Shown here piece by piece: positions 7,481 to 15,783 of a stretch of 15,783 nucleotides of DNA. The notes under the pieces were generated by a model. That model worked only from the letters and a program-made list of their open reading frames with translations. It made no database searches and was not told the DNA's origin. How positions within the stretch are numbered: the stretch's first letter is position 1; every line of letters begins with the position of its first letter. This DNA is from Alphaproteobacteria bacterium (GTDB lineage: Bacteria > Pseudomonadota > Alphaproteobacteria > Rhizobiales > Aestuariivirgaceae). The position numbers and the translations under genes are program-made. Location of the stretch: NCBI GenBank assembly GCA_024279045.1, contig JAJRRZ010000193.1:1-15783 (forward strand). The letters are read 5' to 3'.

Positions 7481-7518
7481 GCGCCCAGCCTCTTGCCGAT
7501 CCTGAGCCTGTCGCGGCC

Positions 7519-7548
7519 TTGACATGCCACACCACGCGCGGGTAAACA
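7519..7548 (+). promoter_or_regulatory. Probable rpmJ promoter
   Basis: A perfect -35 TTGACA (7519-7524) is followed after 18 bp by TAAACA (7543-7548). The predicted start of transcription, about 7555, lies just ahead of the hairpin at 7563-7581, so that hairpin would sit at the very 5' end of the rpmJ mRNA. Confidence 0.5.
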
Positions 7549-7562
7549 GCGGCCAGGTCTTC

Positions 7563-7584
7563 GGGGCGGCGCTGCCGCCCCTTT
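7563..7584 (+). terminator. GC-rich hairpin: trcR terminator or rpmJ leader stem
   Basis: GGGGCGGC (7563-7570) and GCCGCCCC (7574-7581) form a perfect 8-bp stem with a GCT loop, followed by only three T residues. It could end transcription from trcR, or act as a stem at the 5' end of the rpmJ transcript. The short T-tract makes efficient termination doubtful. Confidence 0.5.
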
Positions 7585-7654
7585 GCATTGCCGAAACATC
7601 ATTCAGGCGGCCCCGCGCGCCAGCGGGCCGGACGAACAGGAAGGGATCAGGATC

Positions 7655-7780
7655 ATGAAGGTGCGCAATTCGCTGCGTTCGCTGGCCAAGCGCGACCGCG
7701 ACAATCGCGTGGTGCGCCGCCGTGGGCGTCTGTATGTCATCAACAAGGTGAAAAAGCGCTTCAAGGCGCGCCAAGGCTGA
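7655..7780 (+). CDS. rpmJ: 50S ribosomal protein L36
   Basis: A 41-residue, strongly basic protein of the large ribosomal subunit. The block NRVVRRRGRLYVINK and the ending RFKARQG identify it as L36. It is the cysteine-free form: the C-x2-C...C...H zinc site of the other L36 type is absent, as is usual in alphaproteobacteria. AAGGGA (7641-7646) lies 8 nt before the ATG. It stands alone, with its own promoter and a strong terminator, not in the spc operon, which is common in this class. Confidence 0.97.
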   Translation: MKVRNSLRSLAKRDRDNRVVRRRGRLYVINKVKKRFKARQG

Positions 7781-7811
7781 AAGCCCTGCCCGCCACGATG
7801 CACCCAATCGA

Positions 7812-7850
7812 AAAGCCCGCCGATGCATCATCGGCGGGCTTTCTGTTTTT
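7812..7850 (+). terminator. Rho-independent terminator of rpmJ
   Basis: AAAGCCCGCCGATG (7812-7825) and CATCGGCGGGCTTT (7829-7842) form a perfect 14-bp stem with a 3-nt loop, followed by CTGTTTTT (7843-7850). This is a textbook intrinsic terminator, 31 nt after the rpmJ stop. Confidence 0.93.
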
Positions 7851-8155
7851 CTTCGCTTGTCCCTTGCTTGTCGGACGTAAACTGTTCGCAACACATTGCA
7901 ATACCAGTTTGAGAACGGCAAATTTGCAATAGTCGGAATCGCAAGCCTGCGGCTTTTTGATGCGTAAAACCCTGCAATTTCCGTTCAGCCAATTTCGCCC
8001 CTCCCTCTGAAAGGGGAAGAGCCGGGGAGGGAGGCGCCAACCGGCAGTCTGGCAAGAATCCACTGGCGCTTGAGGTTTTTCGGGCATGTCTGGTCAATCG
8101 TGAAGAAAGTCCCGTGGCCGACAGCATCGGGCACAAGACTTTTCCTGACGATCGA
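7851..8155. other. Intergenic region between the rpmJ terminator and the DUF1223 gene end
   Basis: About 305 bp with no credible gene, lying beyond the 3' ends of two convergent genes. It contains TTGCAATA twice (7896-7903 and 7924-7931) and the palindromic GC-rich element at 8000-8034. No T-tract terminator is visible for the minus-strand DUF1223 gene. Confidence 0.5.
8000..8034. repeat. GC-rich palindromic element, possible dispersed intergenic repeat
   Basis: CCTCCCTC (8000-8007) pairs with GAGGGAGG (8027-8034) around an A/G-rich centre ending in GCCGGGGA. Its base pattern recalls the short CCGGGGA-containing intergenic repeats common in alphaproteobacterial genomes, and it loosely resembles the reverse complement of the asd leader at 2833-2863. 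Only a genome-wide search could establish copy number. Confidence 0.4.
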
Positions 8156-8968
8156 TCATATCCGTGCCGCGGCGATAATGGGGCCGTGGGTGCCCAGTTG
8201 CAGCAGCGCGGCGCAGAAGTCGGCACCGCCGCGCATGATCTCGTCCAGCGGCAGGCTCAGGCGCTTTTCCTCGCCGTGCCACATGGCCGCCGGCATGATG
8301 TGCCGCGCCACGTGATGATAGGCGATGTGCCGCCCGCGGTTCTCGCCACTGGCGATGCGCACCGGCACGCGGCTCTTCATGCCGACCACCCACAAGGTGG
8401 CCTCCGCCTTGCCCTTTCCGCCTTTCTTGCCGCCGAACGTGCGCATCATGGCGCGCACCTTGCCGGAGGCCTCGGCTAGCTCCACCACCAGTGCCTTGTC
8501 TTCGCGCCGCATGGTCATGTCGGTGAGCTGGCAGCCGCCCTTGCCGCGCGCCTTGTTGATGAGCGCGGCCACCTTGCGCGGGTTGTTGCCGACCACGTGC
8601 CAGCGCCCGTTGACGATAATCTGCGGTGTATAGACGGCATCATCGCCGCGTGCCTTGGCATACATGCGCTGGCGGCGGGTGAATTCGGCGCGGGCCAGCG
8701 TGTCGCGCCAGCCGAGGTAGTCCCAGTAGTCGATGTTGTAGCCGATGCCGAGGATGTCCGGCTGGCGCACCAGCCTGCCGAGCAGGGCATCCGCCGGTGG
8801 GCAGGCGTTGCAGCCCTGCGAGGTGAACAGCTCCACCACCACCTTCGGCTTGCGCACCGGGTTGTTCATGGCCCGTGCGCCGGAAGCCCCCACCAGCAGG
8901 GTGGCGCCACCGGCAGCGCCCAGCAGGGTCAGCAGGCGGCGGCGGTCGATATGCGAAACGTTGCTCAT
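8156..8968 (-). CDS. DUF1223 thioredoxin-like protein, probably exported
   Basis: A 270-residue protein of the DUF1223 family, function unknown. The N-terminus carries R9-R10-R11-L12-L13 followed by a hydrophobic stretch and ARA at 31-33, a likely signal peptide; the twin arginines suggest Tat export, though Sec is possible. The mature part begins KPKVVVELFTSQGCNACPPAD, with a thioredoxin-type C-x2-C at Cys53 and Cys56, and continues with the family segment YNIDYWDYLGWRDTLAR and the cis-proline-like YTPQIIVNG. A periplasmic thiol role is inferred. ATG 8968 is preferred; a GTG at 8974 would add two residues, and neither has a strong Shine-Dalgarno. It lies 101 nt after acnA on the same strand, a gene order I recall from other alphaproteobacteria, and is probably transcribed with it. 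Confidence 0.87.
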   Translation of the reverse strand: MSNVSHIDRRRLLTLLGAAGGATLLVGASGARAMNNPVRKPKVVVELFTSQGCNACPPADALLGRLVRQPDILGIGYNIDYWDYLGWRDTLARAEFTRRQRMYAKARGDDAVYTPQIIVNGRWHVVGNNPRKVAALINKARGKGGCQLTDMTMRREDKALVVELAEASGKVRAMMRTFGGKKGGKGKAEATLWVVGMKSRVPVRIASGENRGRHIAYHHVARHIMPAAMWHGEEKRLSLPLDEIMRGGADFCAALLQLGTHGPIIAAARI

Positions 8969-9051
8969 GCCCACATCATAGCGCAGCCGTGTTGTGCGGG
9001 CCTCTCACGTTCGGGTGAAGGCGCGCACGCAGCCATCACCGTTTCGCGAGG

Positions 9052-9069
9052 CATGTCCGCGCGGGCATG
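9052..9069. repeat. Near-perfect 18-bp palindrome directly after the acnA stop
   Basis: CATGTCCGC (9052-9060) and GCGGGCATG (9061-9069) are inverted copies with one mismatch (a G-U pair in RNA). It abuts the acnA stop codon (9070-9072). There is no loop of usable size and no T-tract, so it is not a standard terminator. Confidence 0.35.
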
Positions 9070-11760
<2,691 letters not shown>

Positions 11761-11876
11761 GCGTAAACCTCGTCTCTTTGTATCTACAAGTCTGGCGATT
11801 ACCGTGGCAGTATTAGCAGGAACGCGCGGTTTTGCCAGCCTCTGGCCCCGATTGCGCCTGCCAGATGGGAGATTGC

Positions 11877-12527
11877 ATGTCCGAACTGTTCACCACGGTG
11901 GTGCTGCCCGCCTTCGCCACGCTGTTCGTCATCATCGACCCGCTGGGGCTGGCGCCCATCTTCGTGGCGCTGACCATGCGTCAGCCGCCGCGCCAGCGCC
12001 GCGCCATTGCCCTGCGCGCGGTTGGACTGGCGGCAGTGGTGTTGCTGCTGTTCGCCTTCTTCGGCGAGGCCATCCTGAAGCTGTTCGGCATTTCGCTGGC
12101 GGCGTTTCGCATTGCTGGTGGCCTGCTGCTGTTCATGATCGCGGCGGAAATGCTGTTCGAGAAACGCAGCGAGCGCCGCCGCCGCACCGTCGAGCATGAA
12201 GAGCCACCACACGATTATGCGCGCATGGACGATTCCTGGGTGTTTCCGCTGGGCATTCCGCTGATCGCCGGGCCGGGGGCGATTACTTCCGTCATCCTGC
12301 TGATGGGCCAGCACAGGGGCGATGTGCTGGCCCAGGGCGCCATCGTTGCGGTGGTGCTGCTGGTGCTGGGCATCACGCTGGCGCTGTTCTACATCGTCAG
12401 CCATGCGGAGCGTTTTCTCAGCGAAACGGCCATTGGCGCCATCTCGCGCCTGCTGGGCATCATCCTGGCCGCGCTTGCGGTGCAGTTCGTGCTGGTGGGG
12501 CTGAAGGGCGCGGGACTTGCGGGCTGA
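11877..12527 (+). CDS. MarC family integral membrane protein
   Basis: A 216-residue inner-membrane protein of the MarC/UPF0056 family, whose transported substrate or role is not established. Six hydrophobic segments are seen at about 5-29, 43-64, 68-88, 118-140, 150-170 and 185-210. Family signatures are FVIIDPLGLAPIF near the N-terminus and PLIAGPGAITSVI at the start of the second half; the two halves look like an ancient duplication. The loop EKRSERRRRTVEH is strongly basic and probably cytoplasmic. ATG 11877 is chosen for GGGAG at 11868-11872 and because it places the first membrane helix at the N-terminus; an upstream in-frame start at 11832 lacks this. Its promoter must lie in the 116-bp gap shared with acnA. 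The MarC name is historical: a link to multiple antibiotic resistance was not upheld. Confidence 0.9.
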   Translation: MSELFTTVVLPAFATLFVIIDPLGLAPIFVALTMRQPPRQRRAIALRAVGLAAVVLLLFAFFGEAILKLFGISLAAFRIAGGLLLFMIAAEMLFEKRSERRRRTVEHEEPPHDYARMDDSWVFPLGIPLIAGPGAITSVILLMGQHRGDVLAQGAIVAVVLLVLGITLALFYIVSHAERFLSETAIGAISRLLGIILAALAVQFVLVGLKGAGLAG

Positions 12528-12671
12528 ACCGGCGGGCATGGCTGTCATGCGGCATTTTTTGCTGGCATTGGCGGCGCTTGGCCGGTATAAGGCGCGCCAT
12601 CACGTGCATTATCGCCCATCATGCGCCCGTTGCGCGCCGCGCGCGGGCCGGCAGGAAATGGAGATTGCGCC

Positions 12672-12857
12672 ATGGCCGTTCCGAAGAAGAAGGTAACCCG
12701 CTCCAAGATCGGCAAGCGCCGCGGCGGGCATGCCAAGGAAAACGTCGTCTACGTGGAAGACAAGAACACCGGCGAGCTGCGCCGACCGCATCACATCGAC
12801 CTGAAGACGGGCATGTATCGTGGCCGCCAGGTGCTGCCGCCGAAGGACGAATACTGA
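12672..12857 (+). CDS. rpmF: 50S ribosomal protein L32
   Basis: A 61-residue basic protein of the large ribosomal subunit. MAVPKKKVTRSKIGKRRGGH is the L32 N-terminus, followed by VYVEDKNTGELRRPHHID. It contains no cysteine, so this is the zinc-free form. A GGAG sits about 8 nt upstream of ATG 12672. A TATAAG at 12586-12591 could be its -10 box, but no properly spaced -35 is seen. It is not followed by plsX-fabH as it is in many bacteria; downstream come a weak hairpin, a 161-bp palindrome and the convergent amrS. Confidence 0.97.
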   Translation: MAVPKKKVTRSKIGKRRGGHAKENVVYVEDKNTGELRRPHHIDLKTGMYRGRQVLPPKDEY

Positions 12858-12889
12858 AGCGGTATTCTACCCGCTCGAACGCATGAACG

Positions 12890-12917
12890 AGGCCGCTGGC
12901 GCATCTGCTGGCGGCCT
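12890..12917 (+). terminator. Weak terminator-like hairpin after rpmF
   Basis: AGGCCGC (12890-12896) pairs with GCGGCCT (12911-12917) around a 14-nt loop. What follows (TATGGTGTTT) is only mildly T-rich. It is the natural position for the rpmF terminator, but the structure is not strong. Confidence 0.4.
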
Positions 12918-12943
12918 TATGGTGTTTCGTGGCTTGCGGCTTA

Positions 12944-13104
12944 GGGTCTGGTCTCAATAAATGAGTGCTTCTCATGGGCATTTTGGCAAAATGGCAGCGG
13001 TTTTTCGTTCGCAGGCAATAGTGAAGCTATTGGCAAGAACGAAAAACCGTCTGAAATGCAGCCAAAATGCCCATGGGGAGTGCTCAGGTATTGAGTCCTG
13101 AGCC
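12944..13104. mobile_element. 161-bp TA-flanked palindrome, MITE-like element
   Basis: The element is an inverted repeat over its whole length, centred at 13024. The 44-nt outer arms (12944-12987 and 13061-13104) align without gaps and match at 35 of 44 positions; the innermost 14 are identical. Inside are perfect 13-nt arms CGGTTTTTCGTTC (12998-13010) and their complement (13037-13049), then CAATAG-TGAAG-CTATTG (13016-13032). A TA dinucleotide flanks both ends (12942-12943 and 13105-13106), as expected of the IS630/Tc1-mariner target duplication. No transposase is encoded. Of nine arm mismatches, four become G-U pairs in plus-strand RNA, so it could also work as a hairpin between the convergent rpmF and amrS. 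The palindrome is certain, mobile origin is inferred. Confidence 0.65.
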
Positions 13105-14216
13105 TAGCCCTCCTCGTGCGCGGAAAAGGCCTGTGGATTTACCGGCAGGTAGCGGCTGCCCCAGGTGCCGGGCCGCTCCTCGAACACTCCGGCGCAGGGC
13201 GTGCCGCACACCGGGCACTTGCCCACCGGCGCCATGTTCCAGCACGTGATGTCGTAGCCGCGCCGGCCAATCAGCAGCTCGCCGCATTGGTGGCAACAGG
13301 TATTCTGTCCTTCGTCATCGCGGATGTTGCCCGTATAGACATATTGCAGCCCCGCCTGCATCGCCAGCTTGCGCGCGCGCTTCACCGTTGCGGGCGGTGT
13401 CGGCGGCACGTCGCTCATGCGCCAGTCGGGATGAAAGGCCGAAAAGTGCAACGGCACGTCCGGGCCCAGATGCTCCACGATCCAGCGCGACATGGCGGTG
13501 ATCTCTTCATCGGAATCGTTCTTGCCCGGAATCAGCAGTGTGGTGATCTCCAGCCATGTGTCGGTCTCGTGATAGACGTAACGCAGCGTATCCAGCACCG
13601 GTTCCAGGTGCCCCGTCGCCAGCTTGCGGTAGAAATCTTCTGTAAAACTCTTCAGGTCGATGTTCGCCGCGTCCATGTGGGCGAAGAATTCCTCGCGCGC
13701 CTCTGGGCTGATGTAGCCCGCCGTAACGGCAATGGTCTTCAGCCCCGCCGCATGGCAGGCCTTTGCCACGTCCACCGCGTATTCCAGAAAGATCACCGGA
13801 TCATTGTAGGTGAGTGCTACCGCGCGCGAGCCCGTGGCCCTGGCCATGCGCACGATGGTCGCCGGCGTGGCCGGGCGCTGCAACACGTCGAACTCGCTGG
13901 CCTTGGAGATATGCCAGTTCTGGCAGAACTTGCAGGTAAGGTTGCACCCTGCCGTGCCGAAGGACAACACCGGCGTGCCGGGCAGGAAGTGATACAGCGG
14001 CTTCTTCTCCACCGGATCCACCACGAAGCCGGAAGAGCGGCCCCAGGTGGTGAGCACCAGCTCGCCCTTGTCCGTAACACCGCGCACATAGCAAAGCCCG
14101 CGCTGGCCGGGGCGGATCTTGCACTGGCGCGGGCACAGCTCGCACAATACGCGACCATCATCGAGCGTTTTCCAGTAACGCCCCGGCACGCCCTCAATGT
14201 GTTCCTTTCTCGCCAT
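13104..14216 (-). CDS. amrS: AmmeMemoRadiSam system radical SAM enzyme
   Basis: A 370-residue radical S-adenosylmethionine enzyme of the AmrS type, related to pyruvate formate-lyase activases; the reaction is unknown. The 4Fe-4S motif C-x3-C-x2-C is Cys91, Cys95 and Cys98 in GCNLTCKFCQNW. Additional N-terminal cysteines 25, 28, 32 and 42 (LCELCPRQCKIRPGQRGLC) and a cysteine-rich C-terminus including Cys334 and Cys337 (CPVCGTPC) are typical and suggest further metal binding. DIDLK-like NIDLKSFTEDFYRK and LLIPGKNDS mark the SAM-radical barrel. ATG 14216 is preferred because AGGAAGGGGG lies directly upstream; a longer frame to 14372 crosses the amrB start and is not conserved-looking. The TAG stop is formed at the edge of the palindromic element. 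It is divergent from amrB, 121 bp apart. Confidence 0.92.
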   Translation of the reverse strand: MARKEHIEGVPGRYWKTLDDGRVLCELCPRQCKIRPGQRGLCYVRGVTDKGELVLTTWGRSSGFVVDPVEKKPLYHFLPGTPVLSFGTAGCNLTCKFCQNWHISKASEFDVLQRPATPATIVRMARATGSRAVALTYNDPVIFLEYAVDVAKACHAAGLKTIAVTAGYISPEAREEFFAHMDAANIDLKSFTEDFYRKLATGHLEPVLDTLRYVYHETDTWLEITTLLIPGKNDSDEEITAMSRWIVEHLGPDVPLHFSAFHPDWRMSDVPPTPPATVKRARKLAMQAGLQYVYTGNIRDDEGQNTCCHQCGELLIGRRGYDITCWNMAPVGKCPVCGTPCAGVFEERPGTWGSRYLPVNPQAFSAHEEG

Positions 14217-14337
14217 GATCCCCCTTCCTGCCGGAAGGTCATTGTCCCTTTTCAGCCGCTGTTCTCTCGCCCATATATAGAAATGAAAGGCATCATTTTT
14301 AAGAAACGGGCAGGCGCGAAGCGAGAGGATGGCAACC

Positions 14338-15141
14338 ATGAGCAATATCCGTCCCCCCGCGGTGGCGGGCATGTTCTACCCCGACGATCCGCGGCAACTG
14401 GAGCAATACGTGCGTGCCGTGCTGGCCAATGCCGGGCGCGAGGTGCCCGACCTGCCACAGGTGCACGCCATCGTCGCCCCACACGCGGGCTATCGCTATT
14501 CCGGCGAGATCGCTGCACATGCCTACGCCGCGCTGGCCAGACGCCCGGACGTGCGGCGCATCGTGCTGCTTGGCCCGGCACACACCGTGCCGTTTCGTGG
14601 CATCGCTGCCCCGGCCTGGGACGGATTCGCCACACCCTTGGGCACGGTGCCGGTGGACACCGACGCCCGCGCCGCCATCGCCCGCCTGCCTCAGGTCATC
14701 ATCGACAATATCCCCCACGCCCGCGAACACGCCCTTGAAGTGCAGCTTCCCTTCATCCAGGTGCTGTTCCCCAACGTGCCGGTGCTGCCGCTGGTGGTCG
14801 GCGAGGCAACGCCGGAAGAGGTGGCCAAGGTCATCGAGACGCTCGATACACCCGATACTGCCATCATCATCTCCTCCGACCTGTCGCACTACGAGCCTTA
14901 CGATCAGGCTCGCCAGCACGACGCCCACACCGCGGAGAAGATCGCCGCGCTGGATGCGCACCACATCTCGCCGCTGGATGCCTGCGGCGCTCGTCCGCTC
15001 TCCGGCCTGTTGGAGGAGGCCCGCAAGCGCCACTGGAAGCCGCTGCTGCTCGACCTGCGCAACTCCGGCGATACCGCAGGCGACAAATCACGCGTGGTCG
15101 GATACGGCGCCTGGGCCTTCATCGACGCCAAGGCAGCTTGA
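14338..15141 (+). CDS. amrB: AmmeMemoRadiSam system protein B (MEMO1 family)
   Basis: A 267-residue cytoplasmic protein homologous to human MEMO1 and structurally related to class III extradiol dioxygenases; the bacterial function is not established. The metal-site residues of MEMO1 (His49, His81, Cys244) have clear counterparts: His49 in VAPHAGYRYSG, His82 in LGPAH and Cys216 in PLDACGARPLSGLL. REHALEVQLPF and SSDLSHYEPYDQAR are further family signatures. ATG 14338 is favoured because GAGAGG (14323-14328) sits 9 nt before it; an ATG at 14329 adds three residues but touches the ribosome binding site. It is divergent from amrS. The third member, amrA (AMMECR1), which often neighbours amrB, is not present here: tRNA-Ser follows directly. 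Confidence 0.93.
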   Translation: MSNIRPPAVAGMFYPDDPRQLEQYVRAVLANAGREVPDLPQVHAIVAPHAGYRYSGEIAAHAYAALARRPDVRRIVLLGPAHTVPFRGIAAPAWDGFATPLGTVPVDTDARAAIARLPQVIIDNIPHAREHALEVQLPFIQVLFPNVPVLPLVVGEATPEEVAKVIETLDTPDTAIIISSDLSHYEPYDQARQHDAHTAEKIAALDAHHISPLDACGARPLSGLLEEARKRHWKPLLLDLRNSGDTAGDKSRVVGYGAWAFIDAKAA

Positions 15142-15179
15142 GGCTTTTGCCGCGGCTTGCCCCGCGCCTGAATTGCCCC

Positions 15180-15207
15180 TTGTTGAACCGCGGCAGTTGC
15201 GTTATCT
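15180..15207 (+). promoter_or_regulatory. Possible tRNA-Ser promoter
   Basis: TTGTTG (15180-15185) and TTATCT (15202-15207) with 16-bp spacing would start transcription near 15214, just before the tRNA. Both boxes match the consensus only partly. Confidence 0.35.
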
Positions 15208-15221
15208 CAAGCCTCGTTTGC

Positions 15222-15310
<89 letters not shown>

Positions 15311-15318
15311 CGCACGTT

Positions 15319-15563
15319 GTGCGTTTTGATTTTTGCTGACGTAGGTTGATGCGTAGCAACGACTACGCTTTTCCATCAGCCCTGTTTTTGGTTACCCCCC
15401 AGCCATGCAGTGCGCTTTGACTTTTGCTGACGCAGGTTGATGCGTAACAACGACTACGCTTTTCCATCAGCCCTGTTTTTGGTTACCCTCCAAGCCACGT
15501 GGTGCGCTTTGACTTTTGCTGACGCAGGTTGGTGTGGCGCAGCGTTTACGTTTTTCCATAAGC
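15319..15563 (+). repeat. Tandem ~91-bp repeats behind tRNA-Ser (2.7 copies)
   Basis: Units are 15319-15409 (91 bp), 15410-15501 (92 bp) and a diverged partial 15502-15563. Units 1 and 2 are about 90% identical; unit 3 shares its first 30 bases exactly with unit 2 and about 22 of the next 32. Each of the first two contains a hairpin (GCTGA...TCAGC outside, GCGTA...TACGC inside) followed by a T5 tract, so they look like tandem terminators. The end of a unit (ACCCTCCAAGCCACG) resembles the tRNA-Ser 3' end plus flank (ACCCTCTCCGCCACG). This design recalls the rtT repeats after E. coli tyrT. No coding role is evident. Confidence 0.8.
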
Positions 15564-15628
15564 TCGCACCAACGGCTCTTCTCTCCCTTCTTGTCATGCA
15601 ATGGGCTGCATTTTTCCTGTTGCTCGTT

Positions 15629-15659
15629 CTTGTGCAGGCCTTTGCGCCACCTATATCGG
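15629..15659 (+). promoter_or_regulatory. RpoH (sigma-32) heat-shock promoter of clpB
   Basis: CTTG (15629-15632), a 17-bp spacer and CCTATATCGG (15650-15659) match the alphaproteobacterial heat-shock consensus CTTG-N17/18-CYTATNTNNG at every defined position. It lies 67 bp upstream of the clpB start codon, which is a heat-shock gene in this class. Confidence 0.8.
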
Positions 15660-15686
15660 TTCATGAACAAGCGAATAACTTCCCGG

Positions 15687-15702
15687 CGCCGGAACACCGG
15701 CG
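15687..15702 (+). promoter_or_regulatory. Hairpin in the clpB 5' leader
   Basis: CGCCGG (15687-15692) and CCGGCG (15697-15702) form a perfect 6-bp stem with an AACA loop, between the predicted transcription start (about 15667) and the Shine-Dalgarno AGGGAG (15715-15720). It does not mask the ribosome binding site, so it is not an evident RNA thermometer. Confidence 0.4.
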
Positions 15703-15726
15703 GGGGCATGCATCAGGGAGAAACAC

Positions 15727-15783
15727 ATGAACCTGGAAATCTATACCGACCGGGCCAAGGGCTTCATTCAGTCGTCCCAGCAA
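15727..15783 (+). CDS. clpB: ATP-dependent chaperone ClpB (first 19 codons)
   Basis: Only the N-terminus is present, cut by the window edge. MNLEIYTDRAKGFIQSSQQ matches the start of ClpB/Hsp104 disaggregases (M-N-x-E-x-x-T-x-R-A-x-G-F-x-Q), the first helix of the substrate-binding N-domain. ClpB is a hexameric AAA+ protein that works with DnaK to rescue aggregated proteins after heat stress. AGGGAG at 15715-15720 lies 6 nt before the ATG, and a consensus RpoH promoter lies upstream, which independently supports the identification. Nothing can be said about the ATPase domains. Confidence 0.85.
   Translation, partial: MNLEIYTDRAKGFIQSSQQ

Noticed and set aside
15319..15563. CRISPR array
   Set aside because: Units are about 91 bp, directly adjacent without unique spacers, and there are no cas genes.
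15437..15730. A 97-codon hydrophobic frame before clpB
   Set aside because: It begins inside the tandem repeats, runs through the RpoH promoter and leader and overlaps the clpB start. The hydrophobicity comes from T-rich repeats, and no Shine-Dalgarno precedes it.

Overview
The window looks like chromosomal DNA of a GC-rich alphaproteobacterium. The lineage call rests on a TrcR/DUF1013 gene, a Suv3-type RNA helicase, cysteine-free L36 and L32, and a clpB promoter that fits the alphaproteobacterial RpoH (sigma-32) consensus exactly. I cannot name the genus. Nothing here looks like a prophage, CRISPR array, restriction system or plasmid; this is mostly housekeeping DNA.

Layout. Positions 1-1905 (minus) hold the first 635 codons of a Suv3-like helicase. 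A 560-bp gap with small repeats and palindromes follows, then tRNA-Thr(CGU) at 2467. asd (aspartate-semialdehyde dehydrogenase) is at 2944-3978 behind a long leader. A NUDIX gene (minus) converges on asd. Divergent from the NUDIX gene, a GNAT-like acyltransferase and a nucleotidyltransferase overlap by 20 nt and form a two-gene unit (4593-6603). trcR (6725-7480) and rpmJ (7655-7780) each have their own promoter and leader hairpin, and rpmJ ends in a strong terminator. On the minus strand acnA is followed by a DUF1223 thioredoxin-like exported protein. On the plus strand come a MarC-family membrane protein and rpmF. A 161-bp near-perfect palindrome flanked by TA separates rpmF from the convergent gene amrS. 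amrS (radical SAM) and amrB (MEMO1-like) are divergent. tRNA-Ser(CGA) follows, then 2.7 tandem copies of a roughly 91-bp unit, and the 5' end of clpB.

How the genes fit together. Most serve central functions: lysine/threonine/methionine precursor supply (asd), the TCA cycle (acnA), ribosome (rpmJ, rpmF), decoding (two tRNAs), transcription control (trcR) and protein disaggregation (clpB). The less understood parts are the GNAT/nucleotidyltransferase pair and amrS/amrB, two of the three parts of the AmmeMemoRadiSam set, with no amrA visible.

The most interesting unexplained structures are non-coding. One is the palindrome at 12944-13104, which looks like a MITE inserted exactly in the amrS stop codon. 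The other is the repeat array behind tRNA-Ser, whose units carry an echo of the tRNA 3' end plus a hairpin and T-tract, resembling the tyrT (rtT) repeats of E. coli in design. I did not find convincing evidence of a wholly new protein system.
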